Positions 1 through 7,187 of a stretch of 11,268 nt of DNA are shown piece after piece. The notes under the pieces were generated by a model. It was not told the DNA's origin. It did not search any database and was given only the letters and a program-made list of their open reading frames with translations. How positions within the stretch are numbered: the stretch's first letter is position 1; each line of letters begins with the position of its first letter. This stretch comes from Firmicutes bacterium ZCTH02-B6 (GTDB lineage: Bacteria; Bacillota; Limnochordia; Limnochordales; ZCTH02-B6), in NCBI GenBank assembly GCA_002159155.1, contig LZRQ01000110.1, forward strand, positions 1-11,268. Direction: 5' to 3'. Made by a program: the position numbers and the translations under genes.

Positions 1-167
1 ACGGTGCAGCGCGCACCATCACCCTCGAGCTGACCATCGAGACCGAGGTCACGTCAGTATTAGAGTACTTTGAGATCTTCCTCCAGCGCATGATCATGTC
101 CCGCCGGGCAGCGGAGTTTTTGGACTGCAAGTTTCATTTGGTGGTCAACGGGGCCCGGCTCGCGTGA
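1..167 (+). CDS. 3' end of an unidentified protein-coding gene (partial)
   Basis: Reading from base 3, an open frame runs to a TGA at 165-167 and gives about 54 residues, ending in VVNGARLA. The start lies outside the window. I believe it is coding because third codon positions are strongly G/C-biased, as in the proven genes downstream, and the peptide is well mixed in composition (ELTIETEVTSVLEYFEIFL, then an Arg/Ala-rich stretch). No transmembrane segment or known motif is visible and I do not recognise the family. In B. subtilis the gene before secDF is the small regulator comN (yrzD), but this tail does not look like that family to me. Because a strong promoter follows the stop codon, this gene probably belongs to the preceding transcription unit. 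Confidence 0.6.
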   Translation, partial: GAARTITLELTIETEVTSVLEYFEIFLQRMIMSRRAAEFLDCKFHLVVNGARLA

Positions 168-217
168 GCGTCGACTGCACGCCGGAAGGGTGCCCCGCCG
201 GGGCGAAGTTGTCGAAA

Positions 218-246
218 TTGACAAGCCCTGGGCTCGGAATTATAAT
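218..246 (+). promoter_or_regulatory. Consensus sigma-A promoter for the secD operon
   Basis: TTGACA (218-223) and TATAAT (241-246) both match the housekeeping sigma-factor consensus perfectly and are separated by exactly 17 bases. Transcription should start near 253. The promoter sits in the only sizeable non-coding gap of the window, just before secD, and is the likely main promoter for secD-secF and the tightly spaced genes behind it. A short hairpin-capable sequence (GCCCC/GGGGC, 192-204) lies upstream but lacks a T-run. Confidence 0.9.
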
Positions 247-313
247 GTCTGCGTATGTCGCAGGGAGGTCCTGGTGCCGCTTTGCGGCCCCTGGGCGAGG
301 TCGATTCGCAAGC

Positions 314-323
314 GAGGGAGGAA
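314..323 (+). promoter_or_regulatory. Ribosome binding site that favours the TTG start of secD
   Basis: GAGGGAGGAA contains GGAGG (317-321), placed 8 bases before a TTG at 330. The in-frame upstream ATG at 255 has no Shine-Dalgarno sequence and lies only about 2 bases after the predicted transcription start. This site is the main reason to choose the TTG. Confidence 0.75.
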
Positions 324-329
324 CTGGGG

Positions 330-1538
330 TTGCCCCGCGGGAACATCGTGCGCATCGCGGTCATCCTCGTGATCCTCGCGGTCACGGGCGTCGTACTGTA
401 TCACTTCCCCATGCAACTGGGCCTCGATCTGCAAGGCGGGGTCCATATTGTTTTGGAAGCCCGAGAAACCGCCAGCGCTCCAGTCACTGATGAGGCCATG
501 GAGCGAGCCTTGGCCATCATCGATCGCCGCGTCAACGCGCTTGGGGTCGCGGAACCCGTCATCCAGCGGGAAGGGTCGCGGCGCATCGTGGTGGAGCTTC
601 CGGGCGTGACCGATCAGCAGCAGGCGATTGAGGTGGTCGGGCGCACGGCGCAGTTGGAGATACAGGATCCCTTTGGCCGGACTGTGCTGACGGGTGCAGA
701 CTTGCGGGATGCCCGCCTAGGTGTGGACCGGTTTGGCCGGCCGGCCGTCGATGTGGAGTTCACGGCCGAAGGCGCCGCGCGTTTTGCCCAACTGACGACC
801 TTGTACGTGGGGCAGCCTATCCCGCACCTATTGGACGGGGAGCTCCTGGTAGCCCCGGTGGTTCAAGAGCCGATCACGTCGGGTCAGGGACAGATCACGG
901 GCAATTTCACCCACGAGGAAGCCCGCAACCTGGCCATCCTGTTGAAGGCCGGCTCGCTTCCCGTGCCGCTGGACGTGGTGGAGATGCGCAACGTCGGTCC
1001 AACCCTGGGTCAGGAGTCCATCGACCGGAGCCTGCGGGCCGGCATCGCCGGGCTTGTGCTTGTGATTGTTTATATGATCATGTTTTATCGGCTGCCGGGG
1101 CTTTTGTCCGACCTGGCCCTGGGCGTCTACCTCATGCTTGTACTCGCCCTCCTGGCGGGCCTCCACGCCACCTTGACCTTGCCCGGCATCGCCGGTTTCA
1201 TCTTGTCCGTAGGTATGGCGGTTGACGCCAACGTCATTATTTATGAGCGCATCAAGGACGAGCTTAGGGCCGGCAAACGCATTCGCGCCGCCATTCGAGG
1301 CGGTTTCGGCCGGGCGTTCAGCGCCATCTTGGATGCAAACGTGACCACGCTGATCGCCGCCGGCGTTCTCTTCTTCCTGGGAACGGGGCCGGTGAAGGGT
1401 TTCGCGGTGACACTGAGTCTAGGCGTGGCGGCCAGCATGTTCACGGCCCTCGTTGTCACCCGCTGGCTCCTGACGGCGGCGGTGGACGCCAACCCCGAGG
1501 GCGCAGCCCGTTACTTTGGTGTCCGGGAGGCAGCCTGA
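330..1538 (+). CDS. secD: Protein translocase subunit SecD
   Basis: SecD and SecF form a membrane complex that uses the proton gradient to pull proteins out through SecYEG. The 402-residue product has an N-terminal membrane helix (about 6-23), the conserved motif LGLDLQGG (30-37), a short extracytoplasmic P1 region, and five further helices from about residue 237. The signature GMAVDANVIIYERIKDE carries the transmembrane aspartate D299 needed for proton coupling in studied homologues. DANVTTLIAA and GTGPVKGFAVTL follow. It is much shorter than E. coli SecD (615) because the periplasmic region is reduced, as in many Gram-positive bacteria. I chose TTG 330 for its GGAGG site; ATG 255 would add 25 residues without hydrophobic or motif content. 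secF follows 4 bases after the stop, so SecD and SecF are separate proteins, unlike the fused SecDF of B. subtilis. Confidence 0.95.
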   Translation: MPRGNIVRIAVILVILAVTGVVLYHFPMQLGLDLQGGVHIVLEARETASAPVTDEAMERALAIIDRRVNALGVAEPVIQREGSRRIVVELPGVTDQQQAIEVVGRTAQLEIQDPFGRTVLTGADLRDARLGVDRFGRPAVDVEFTAEGAARFAQLTTLYVGQPIPHLLDGELLVAPVVQEPITSGQGQITGNFTHEEARNLAILLKAGSLPVPLDVVEMRNVGPTLGQESIDRSLRAGIAGLVLVIVYMIMFYRLPGLLSDLALGVYLMLVLALLAGLHATLTLPGIAGFILSVGMAVDANVIIYERIKDELRAGKRIRAAIRGGFGRAFSAILDANVTTLIAAGVLFFLGTGPVKGFAVTLSLGVAASMFTALVVTRWLLTAAVDANPEGAARYFGVREAA

Positions 1539-1542
1539 CCCG

Positions 1543-2457
1543 ATGGGACAGACGCGTTTCAACTTCATGCGCTACGGCAAGGCGACGCTGACCTTGTCTG
1601 CGGTTTTGGTCGTTCTCAGCCTCATCAGCCTGGGCGTCCGGGGGCTTAACCTGGGCATCGACTTTACGGGCGGGACACTGCTCGAGCGGCAACTGGGCCG
1701 GCCGGCAACGGCTGACGACGTCCGGCAGGTGCTCGGGAGCGCGGCGCTTGCGGAGCTGGACTTGGCGGGAGCCGTAATTCAGCCACTCGACGATCCCCAT
1801 GATGTGCTGATCCGGACGCGGCCACTCAGCAACGAGGAGATTGACCGGGTCGACACGGCCTTGAGGCAGGCCTTTGAGGGCGTCGAGATCCTGCGCACGG
1901 AGCTGGTGGGGCCGGTCATCGGAGCCGAGCTCGTGCGGCGCGCACTGCTGGCAGTTGTTCTGGCAGCCGTCGGGATTCTAATTTACGTTTCGCTTCGGTT
2001 TGAGTTCAGGTTTGCGGTGGCGGCTGTCGTAGCGCTCCTGCACGACGCGATCATCGCCACCGGTGTAGTATCGGCGCTAGGCGTCGAGGTCAACAGTCCC
2101 TTCATCGCGGCAATTCTCACGGTCATCGGGTATTCGCTCAACGCCACCATCGTCATCTTTGACCGGGTGCGGGAAAATCTCCAGGTGCGCAAGGGCGAGT
2201 CTTTGGCCGAGCTCTTGAACCGCAGCCTGAACGAGACGCTGGCACGTACCGTCCATACCAGCGCCACCACGCTGCTGGTGGTGGTCACCTTGTTTGTGTT
2301 TGGCGGTAGCACCTTGCGGGATTTTGTCTTGGTGCTGTTGGTCGGCTTGCTGGTCGGCACTTACTCGTCCATGATGGTGAGCAACCCCTTCTGGTGGCTA
2401 TGGAAGGAGCGGGAGGAACGCAGGCGGGGTGAGGCCAGCCCCGCTCCCGCCCGCTAG
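1543..2457 (+). CDS. secF: Protein translocase subunit SecF
   Basis: This 304-residue protein is the partner of SecD in the export motor and has the usual SecF length. It shows an N-terminal helix, the motif LNLGIDFTGGTLLE (35-48), a small extracytoplasmic domain, and the five-helix SecD_SecF block with GPVIGAELVRRALLAV, GYSLNATIVIFDRVREN (196-212) and RTVHTSATTLL (from R235). The start is ATG 1543, with GGAGG 12 bases upstream inside the end of secD; the frame is open back to a TTG at 1516, but that would overlap secD and lacks support. One oddity: the motif normally reads G-Y-S-x-N-D-T, and here the aspartate is alanine (A201), while the arginine 34 residues later (R235) is kept. The two subunits are probably translationally coupled. 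Confidence 0.95.
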   Translation: MGQTRFNFMRYGKATLTLSAVLVVLSLISLGVRGLNLGIDFTGGTLLERQLGRPATADDVRQVLGSAALAELDLAGAVIQPLDDPHDVLIRTRPLSNEEIDRVDTALRQAFEGVEILRTELVGPVIGAELVRRALLAVVLAAVGILIYVSLRFEFRFAVAAVVALLHDAIIATGVVSALGVEVNSPFIAAILTVIGYSLNATIVIFDRVRENLQVRKGESLAELLNRSLNETLARTVHTSATTLLVVVTLFVFGGSTLRDFVLVLLVGLLVGTYSSMMVSNPFWWLWKEREERRRGEASPAPAR

Positions 2458-2464
2458 GCGGTGA
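2456..2464 (+). promoter_or_regulatory. Ribosome binding site of the ubiB/aarF gene, overlapping the secF stop
   Basis: AGGCGGTGA differs by one base from the ideal AGGAGGTGA. It overlaps the last two bases of the secF stop (TAG 2455-2457), and its core GGCGG (2457-2461) is 9 bases before GTG 2471. This supports the GTG start over the ATG at 2486 and suggests translational coupling to secF. Confidence 0.6.
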
Positions 2465-2470
2465 GGGCTT

Positions 2471-4138
2471 GTGCCTTTCGGCTTCATGCAGCGGCGTTAC
2501 CGCCACTTGCGCCGCTATAGGCAGATCGTGGAGGTCCTGCTGCGTTACGGCTTCGACTATGTCCTGGCGCAGCTGGACCTCCAGCACCTTATCCCCTTTC
2601 GCCGCCGCCTCATGCCGCCTACTCCTCCTGAGCAGACCCGAGGCGCCCGGCTGCGGGCCGCCCTGGAAACGCTTGGACCCACCTTCGTCAAGCTCGGCCA
2701 AATTTTGAGCACCCGGCCGGACATCGTTCCCGAGGACATTGCCCAAGAACTTTCGCTCCTGCAAGACCACGTCCCGCCTGTGGACGCGCAGGCGATCATT
2801 CGCGAAGTCGAGCGGGAGCTGGGTCGTCCGCTGGAGGAATCCTTCGCCCTGTTTGACTCTGAACCCCTGGCTGCTGCTTCCATCGGCCAAGTCCACAGGG
2901 CGGTGCTGCGGGACGGAACCGAGGTCGTCGTCAAGGTGCGGCGCCCTGGCATCGAAGACGTGGTCGCGACCGACCTGGAGATCTTGGAAAGCCTCGCGGG
3001 CTTGATCGAGGAGCGGCTGCGGCCAGAGAGGTTCAGCCCGCGCGAGTTCGTGGAGGAGTTTACGCGGGTGCTGCGCCGGGAAATGGACTATCACCTGGAG
3101 GCCGGCAACATCGAGCGCTTCCGGCGAGCATGGGCAAACGAGCCGCGGGTACGCATCCCTGAGGTGTACTGGGAGCTGACGACGTCCCGGCTACTGGTCA
3201 TGGAGTACATCCGGGGCGTCAAGGTGGACGACCGGGACGGGCTGATCCAGCGTGGCATCGACCCCCGTGACGTCGCCCGCCTGGGGGCGGAAGTGTTCCT
3301 CCGTATGGTTCTCATCGACGGTGTCTTCCACGGTGACCCCCACCCTGGGAACCTCTTCGTGATGGATGACGGCTCCCTGGGAATTATCGACTTTGGTGTG
3401 GTGGGACGTCTGGACCGGGAGACGATGAGCTCCGTTGCGGACCTGTTCGTTGGCGTCACACGGCGGGATACGGACCGGGTGCTGCGGGGGCTTATCCGCC
3501 TGGGTGCACTCGGTGACGACATCGATCTGCGCCCTGTGCGGCGGGATCTGGAGGAGCTGATCGATCGCCACTACGGCAAGTCCCTTAAGCAGCTGGAGTT
3601 TGGGCCGCTGGTGAACGAGGTGCTGCAGCTGGCCCACCGCCACCGGCTGCGCCTGCCCTCCGACTTGCTTTTGCTCGGGAAAGCCTTGGTCACCATCGAG
3701 GGCGTTGGAAAGAGTCTGGATCCGGAGTTTAACGCGCTGGAGGTCGCCAAGCCGTGGGCTAAGGAGCTCGTGCGCCGGCAACTGGACCCTTCGGCAGTCG
3801 CCCACAGGGCGCTGGCCGAGGGGGTAGAGTATCTGCAGCTGTTGGGCCGGCTGCCCGAAAAGCTGGACCGCTCGCTGACGCGGCTATTGCGCGGGGAGCT
3901 GCAAGTTCGCTTTCTGCACGAGGGGCTCGACCGCACGGTGCAGCGCCTTGAGCGCACCAGCAACCGGGTGGCCATGGCCATCGTGCTCGCCGCGCTCATC
4001 GTCGGCTCAGGCATTGTGCTGCAAGCGCAAGGGCCCATCTGGTGGGGCGTACCTGCACTGGGGGTCATCGGCTTCGTTCTGGCGGCCTTCATCGGCCTTG
4101 GGCTCGTCGTCGGCATCCTGCGATCGGGACGGTTTTGA
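2471..4138 (+). CDS. ubiB: UbiB/AarF/ABC1-family atypical kinase (ATPase), membrane-anchored
   Basis: The 555-residue protein has every hallmark of the UbiB/COQ8 family. These are the KxGQ motif as KLGQ (74-77), the alanine-rich nucleotide loop AAASIGQVH (134-142), the ATP-binding lysine K155 in VVKVRRPG, the motif E-M-D-Y-x-x-E-x-x-N, the catalytic loop HGDPHPGN (287-294) and the metal-binding DFG (307-309). Two hydrophobic helices at the C-terminus (about 500-520 and 528-552) should anchor it to the membrane, the usual UbiB layout. Studied members are ATPases that support quinone biosynthesis in Proteobacteria and mitochondria. A menaquinone-related or lipid role would be my guess in a Bacillota-type host, but the substrate is not evident. 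GTG 2471 was chosen for its ribosome site. The gene is 13 bases after secF and likely co-transcribed. Confidence 0.93.
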   Translation: MPFGFMQRRYRHLRRYRQIVEVLLRYGFDYVLAQLDLQHLIPFRRRLMPPTPPEQTRGARLRAALETLGPTFVKLGQILSTRPDIVPEDIAQELSLLQDHVPPVDAQAIIREVERELGRPLEESFALFDSEPLAAASIGQVHRAVLRDGTEVVVKVRRPGIEDVVATDLEILESLAGLIEERLRPERFSPREFVEEFTRVLRREMDYHLEAGNIERFRRAWANEPRVRIPEVYWELTTSRLLVMEYIRGVKVDDRDGLIQRGIDPRDVARLGAEVFLRMVLIDGVFHGDPHPGNLFVMDDGSLGIIDFGVVGRLDRETMSSVADLFVGVTRRDTDRVLRGLIRLGALGDDIDLRPVRRDLEELIDRHYGKSLKQLEFGPLVNEVLQLAHRHRLRLPSDLLLLGKALVTIEGVGKSLDPEFNALEVAKPWAKELVRRQLDPSAVAHRALAEGVEYLQLLGRLPEKLDRSLTRLLRGELQVRFLHEGLDRTVQRLERTSNRVAMAIVLAALIVGSGIVLQAQGPIWWGVPALGVIGFVLAAFIGLGLVVGILRSGRF

Positions 4139-4199
4139 AGTGGGCAGGGATGCGGGCCGGCGGCAGCGAAGTGCCATTTGATGCCAGTCGCCAGCGGTC

Positions 4200-4206
4200 G
4201 GGGGGA
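4200..4206 (+). promoter_or_regulatory. Ribosome binding site that decides the LapA-domain gene start
   Basis: The G-run GGGGGGA lies 7 bases before GTG 4214 and is the only Shine-Dalgarno-like sequence near the gene start. The in-frame ATG at 4181 has only a weak GGCGGC further upstream. Confidence 0.45.
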
Positions 4207-4213
4207 CACGCCG

Positions 4214-4546
4214 GTGCAATTGCTGCTAATTGTCGCCTTGCTGTTTGCCCTAGGTGTGGCCGTTTTCGCGGTGCAAAACGCCGAGCCCATCACGGTCCAT
4301 CTCATCCGCTGGCAGATCGAGACGTCCCTCGTCGTCGTGGTGGTCGGGTCGGCTGCGGCCGGTGCCCTGGTGGCCTGGCTGATCGGTCTTGTTCGCCAAG
4401 TGCGCGCCTCGTGGCGCATCCGCCAGTTGCAGGGGCAGGTGCACCGACTGGAGCAGAAGCTTCAGCAGCTGCAGCAAGAGCACACCGGGCTTAAGGACGC
4501 TGGACGGTCCGTCGACCATCCCTCGTCATCTCCGCCTTCTCTCTGA
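4214..4546 (+). CDS. LapA-domain (DUF1049) small membrane protein
   Basis: The product is about 110 residues with two membrane helices (roughly 2-18 and 37-60). They are separated by a short loop containing the family signature A-V-Q-N-A-E-P-I-T-V. After the second helix comes a basic stretch and then a Gln/Leu/Glu-rich segment (about 72-96, with QLQGQVHRLEQKLQQLQQEH) that should form a cytoplasmic coiled coil. This two-helix plus coiled-coil plan matches LapA-type proteins; E. coli LapA/LapB control lipopolysaccharide assembly, but Gram-positive relatives have no settled role. From memory, B. subtilis also has such a gene (yrvD) directly before recJ, so the position looks conserved. GTG 4214 gives the typical hydrophobic N-terminus; ATG 4181 would add 11 residues. 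The tail is Ser/Pro-rich. Confidence 0.82.
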   Translation: MQLLLIVALLFALGVAVFAVQNAEPITVHLIRWQIETSLVVVVVGSAAAGALVAWLIGLVRQVRASWRIRQLQGQVHRLEQKLQQLQQEHTGLKDAGRSVDHPSSSPPSL

Positions 4547-4558
4547 GTATTGGTTTGC

Positions 4559-4564
4559 AGGTGA
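4559..4564 (+). promoter_or_regulatory. Ribosome binding site of recJ
   Basis: AGGTGA lies 7 bases before ATG 4572 and fixes the recJ start. The frame is open upstream through the lapA-type gene to 4389, but that extension has no family similarity and would overlap a real gene by over 150 bases. Confidence 0.7.
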
Positions 4565-4571
4565 ATCCCCC

Positions 4572-7187
4572 ATGCAGGTGCACACCGTCTGGAAGATGAG
4601 CCCGCCCCCAGACGACGCGGCGGCGGCACGGTTGGAGCGGGTGGCGGGGATTTCCCGGATCTTGGCTCGCCTTTTGGTCGCGCGCGGTTTCACCGAGCCG
4701 GCAGAGGTACGGGCACTGCTGCGGCCGGACCCATCTGCTCTCCATGATCCGTGGCTTCTGCCCGACATGGACCGGGCCGTGGCGCGCTTGTCCGCCGCGT
4801 TGGCGGCTGGCGAGACGGTGGCGGTCTACGGCGACTACGATGTGGACGGGCAGACTAGCGTTGCCCTGCTCGTCCGCGAACTCGCGCGGTTGGGTCTCTC
4901 CGCCCAATGGTATATCCCTGCACGCCAGTCGGAAGGCTACGGCCTGAACGTGGAAGCGGTGGAGCGCCTGGCCGCTGAAGGTGTGCGGCTGCTCATTACG
5001 GTGGACTGCGGGATCCAGTCCCTGGTGGAGGTCGCCCGGGCAAACGCGTTGGGGATGGACGTCATCGTCACAGACCACCACGAGCCCGGACCGGAGTTGC
5101 CGGACGCCGTCGCCGTTGTCAATCCCAAGCGAGCTGACAGCCGGTACCCTTTCAGGGAGTTGGCCGGCGTTGGCGTCACGTACAAGCTGTTAACGGCCTT
5201 GGGCGAGCGGCTAGGTCGCCCGGTGCCGGGCGAGGACGCGCTGGAGCTCGTGGCGCTTGGCACCATCGCGGACGTGTGTCCCCTGCTCGATGAAAACCGC
5301 CCACTGGTGCGGGCGGGTTTGGACCGCATGCGGCGCCGGCCGTCGGTCGGTGTGGCCGCCTTGGCACGGGCTGCTGGTATCGACCTCGGCCGCGTAAACG
5401 CTGGTCACGTCGCGTTTGGCCTCGCTCCGAGACTCAACGCCGCGGGGCGCATCAGCCATGCCCGCGCAGGCGTTCAACTGCTGTTGAGCGCGGACGAATC
5501 GGAGGCAGCTGCGCTGGCCAGGCAGTTGGACGAGGCCAACCGTGCTCGGCAGCAGGTCGAGTCCGAGATCTTGGACGCGGCGGTGGCGCAGATCAAACGG
5601 GAGAACCTCCTGGCCGACTGGGTGCTGGTGGTCGCTGGCGAGGGCTGGCATCCCGGAGTGATCGGCATCGTCGCGGCGCGTCTGGTGGAGCGGTTTGCCC
5701 GCCCAGCGGTTGTTATCGCCCTCGAGGGCGACGAGGGAAAAGGATCTGCGCGCAGCATCCAAGGGTTTGACTTATTTGCTGCCTTGAGCGGGTGCGCCGA
5801 TCTCCTCGTCCGCTTTGGCGGGCACGCGATGGCGGCGGGGCTGACCGTCACGCGTTCTGCTGTGCCCGCCTTGCGGGAGCGCCTTAACCGCCTAGCGGCC
5901 CAGGTGCTTGGACCCGCGGACCTGCTGCCCAAGGTGCACGTGGACCTCGAGGTCGGACTTGAGCAGGTGGATGAGCAGCTCGTGCGGGAGCTGGAGGCCC
6001 TCGCGCCCTTTGGGCCAGGCAACCCGACGCCCGTGCTGGCCGCTCGCGGCGTGCGGGTGCTGGGGGCGCGCACGGTGGGCGCCGCCGCCGACCATCTCAA
6101 ACTGACCTTGCGCTGCCACGACTCGGGGCGAGTCCTCGAGGCCATTGCGTTCGGCGCGGGAGCCCTTCTTCACGCCGCCGCACCGGGCAGCGAGCTGGAT
6201 GTGGCGTTCACCCCCCAGCTTAACGAAGGTTTTGGGCCGCCGCGGGTTGAGCTTCTGTTGCGGTCGTTGCGGGCCCCGGAGGCGGGCGCGGAGGTGGCGG
6301 CCGCCCTTGAGGCAAAGGCGGAGGCACACCGGGTCGAGTCCGTCGCGGTCCTGCGGCCAGGTCCGGTGCCCGTAGCGGACCGCAGGGAGCGGGCGCCGCT
6401 CCACCCGCTGGCCCGTACCGCCTATATGGCAGCCCTGGCGGCTACCGGCGCCCGCATTGTAGCCCTCACGGGCGTAGGCGACGACCCGCACGCCCTGGCC
6501 TGGGCGGCGGGAGCGATGATGAGGGAGGAAACCCCTGTCGTCAGCGGCCTGTTCCCGGTCCCGGCGCTGCGCGTCACCGTTGTGGACGGAACGGCCGTGG
6601 CGGCTGACGGGGAGCCGTTGGTGCCCTGGCCGGGACGCGGCCACCTCATCTTGTTTGGGCTGCCGGAGGACGGGGAGGTACTGTGGCGGTTGTTGGCGGC
6701 GGCCGCCTTGGCGCCGGGCTGGACGATCCATCTCGCTTACGGCGAGGCGGTGCTACAGCAGGCTGCCGCATATCTCGAACGCCGCTATCCGGGGCAGGAG
6801 AGCCTGCGCTGGGTGTACCGGGCCTTGATGGCGTTGGCCGAACGGGGCCGGGGCGTCGTGCCCTCCTCCGAGGCCGTGGTCTCTCTCATTCAAGAGCGCT
6901 GGCCCGGGCTCGTGACGGCCTCCGGGGTTGAGCACGCCCTCGCGGTGTTTGCCGAGTTGGGCCTCGTCCGCGGAGAGCCGCCGGGGCCCATGCGGCTGGC
7001 CCCGCGGCCTGCTGGCAAGGTGGACGTCGGTCTTTCCGCGCGATATAATGACGGTGTCAAGAGGAAACAGGCGTTTGCCGCGCTGAGCCGGATGGCCATG
7101 ACGGCCAATCCGGCCCGTTTGATTGCGCTAGCTGCTGAGAGGAGCGACTTGGATGGACTTGCGGTCGTTGATCCGCGAGGTGCCTGA
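4572..7187 (+). CDS. recJ: Single-stranded-DNA-specific 5'-3' exonuclease RecJ (long form)
   Basis: RecJ degrades single-stranded DNA 5' to 3' in recombination, mismatch and base-excision repair. The 871-residue product shows the DHH-phosphoesterase core: GDYDVDG (87-93), the VDCG motif, DHH (168-170), TIADVCPL, and LNAAGR (288-293). The DHHA1 domain follows with WHPGVIGIVAARL, the GKGSARS strand and GGHAMAAG (from 416). An OB-fold region comes next (about 454-565, with PFGPGNPTPVL). The metal-binding Asp/His motifs I checked are present, so it should be active. About 300 residues follow the core, absent from E. coli RecJ (577 residues) and comparable to the C-terminal region of B. subtilis RecJ (YrvE, about 786). 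It ends in a helical stretch with RYNDGVKRKQAFAALSRM. The last 35 bases overlap apt, suggesting coupled translation. Confidence 0.95.
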   Translation: MQVHTVWKMSPPPDDAAAARLERVAGISRILARLLVARGFTEPAEVRALLRPDPSALHDPWLLPDMDRAVARLSAALAAGETVAVYGDYDVDGQTSVALLVRELARLGLSAQWYIPARQSEGYGLNVEAVERLAAEGVRLLITVDCGIQSLVEVARANALGMDVIVTDHHEPGPELPDAVAVVNPKRADSRYPFRELAGVGVTYKLLTALGERLGRPVPGEDALELVALGTIADVCPLLDENRPLVRAGLDRMRRRPSVGVAALARAAGIDLGRVNAGHVAFGLAPRLNAAGRISHARAGVQLLLSADESEAAALARQLDEANRARQQVESEILDAAVAQIKRENLLADWVLVVAGEGWHPGVIGIVAARLVERFARPAVVIALEGDEGKGSARSIQGFDLFAALSGCADLLVRFGGHAMAAGLTVTRSAVPALRERLNRLAAQVLGPADLLPKVHVDLEVGLEQVDEQLVRELEALAPFGPGNPTPVLAARGVRVLGARTVGAAADHLKLTLRCHDSGRVLEAIAFGAGALLHAAAPGSELDVAFTPQLNEGFGPPRVELLLRSLRAPEAGAEVAAALEAKAEAHRVESVAVLRPGPVPVADRRERAPLHPLARTAYMAALAATGARIVALTGVGDDPHALAWAAGAMMREETPVVSGLFPVPALRVTVVDGTAVAADGEPLVPWPGRGHLILFGLPEDGEVLWRLLAAAALAPGWTIHLAYGEAVLQQAAAYLERRYPGQESLRWVYRALMALAERGRGVVPSSEAVVSLIQERWPGLVTASGVEHALAVFAELGLVRGEPPGPMRLAPRPAGKVDVGLSARYNDGVKRKQAFAALSRMAMTANPARLIALAAERSDLDGLAVVDPRGA
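7021..7049 (+). promoter_or_regulatory. Candidate internal promoter for apt-rel inside the recJ 3' end
   Basis: A perfect -10 box TATAAT (7044-7049) lies 17 bases after TGGACG (7021-7026), which matches four of six -35 positions. Transcription would begin near 7056, about 97 bases before the apt start. The site is within recJ coding sequence, so chance is possible, but an A/T-only hexamer stands out in this G+C-rich DNA and the spacing is ideal. Confidence 0.4.

Noticed and set aside
192..204. GCCCC-GCC-GGGGC hairpin after the first gene, as a terminator
   Set aside because: The stem is only 5 pairs with a 3-base loop, and GAAGTTG follows rather than a T-run. It is too weak to call a terminator.
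274..372. Possible leader peptide from GTG 274 preceded by GGGAGG
   Set aside because: Its 32 residues have no coding bias, no hydrophobic segment and no arrest-like motif such as R-A-P-P or R-A-P-G. It is mentioned only as part of the secD start question.
4389..4571. Extended N-terminus of RecJ upstream of ATG 4572
   Set aside because: The extension would overlap the LapA-domain gene, has no family similarity, and AGGTGA sits at the right distance for ATG 4572.
5892..6731. Reverse-strand open frame opposite recJ (about 279 codons), and similar ones at 2285-3094 and 3571-4419
   Set aside because: All lie opposite well-identified genes and have Arg/Pro/Ser- or Gln-rich shadow composition. 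None has a promoter, ribosome site or motif that I could see.
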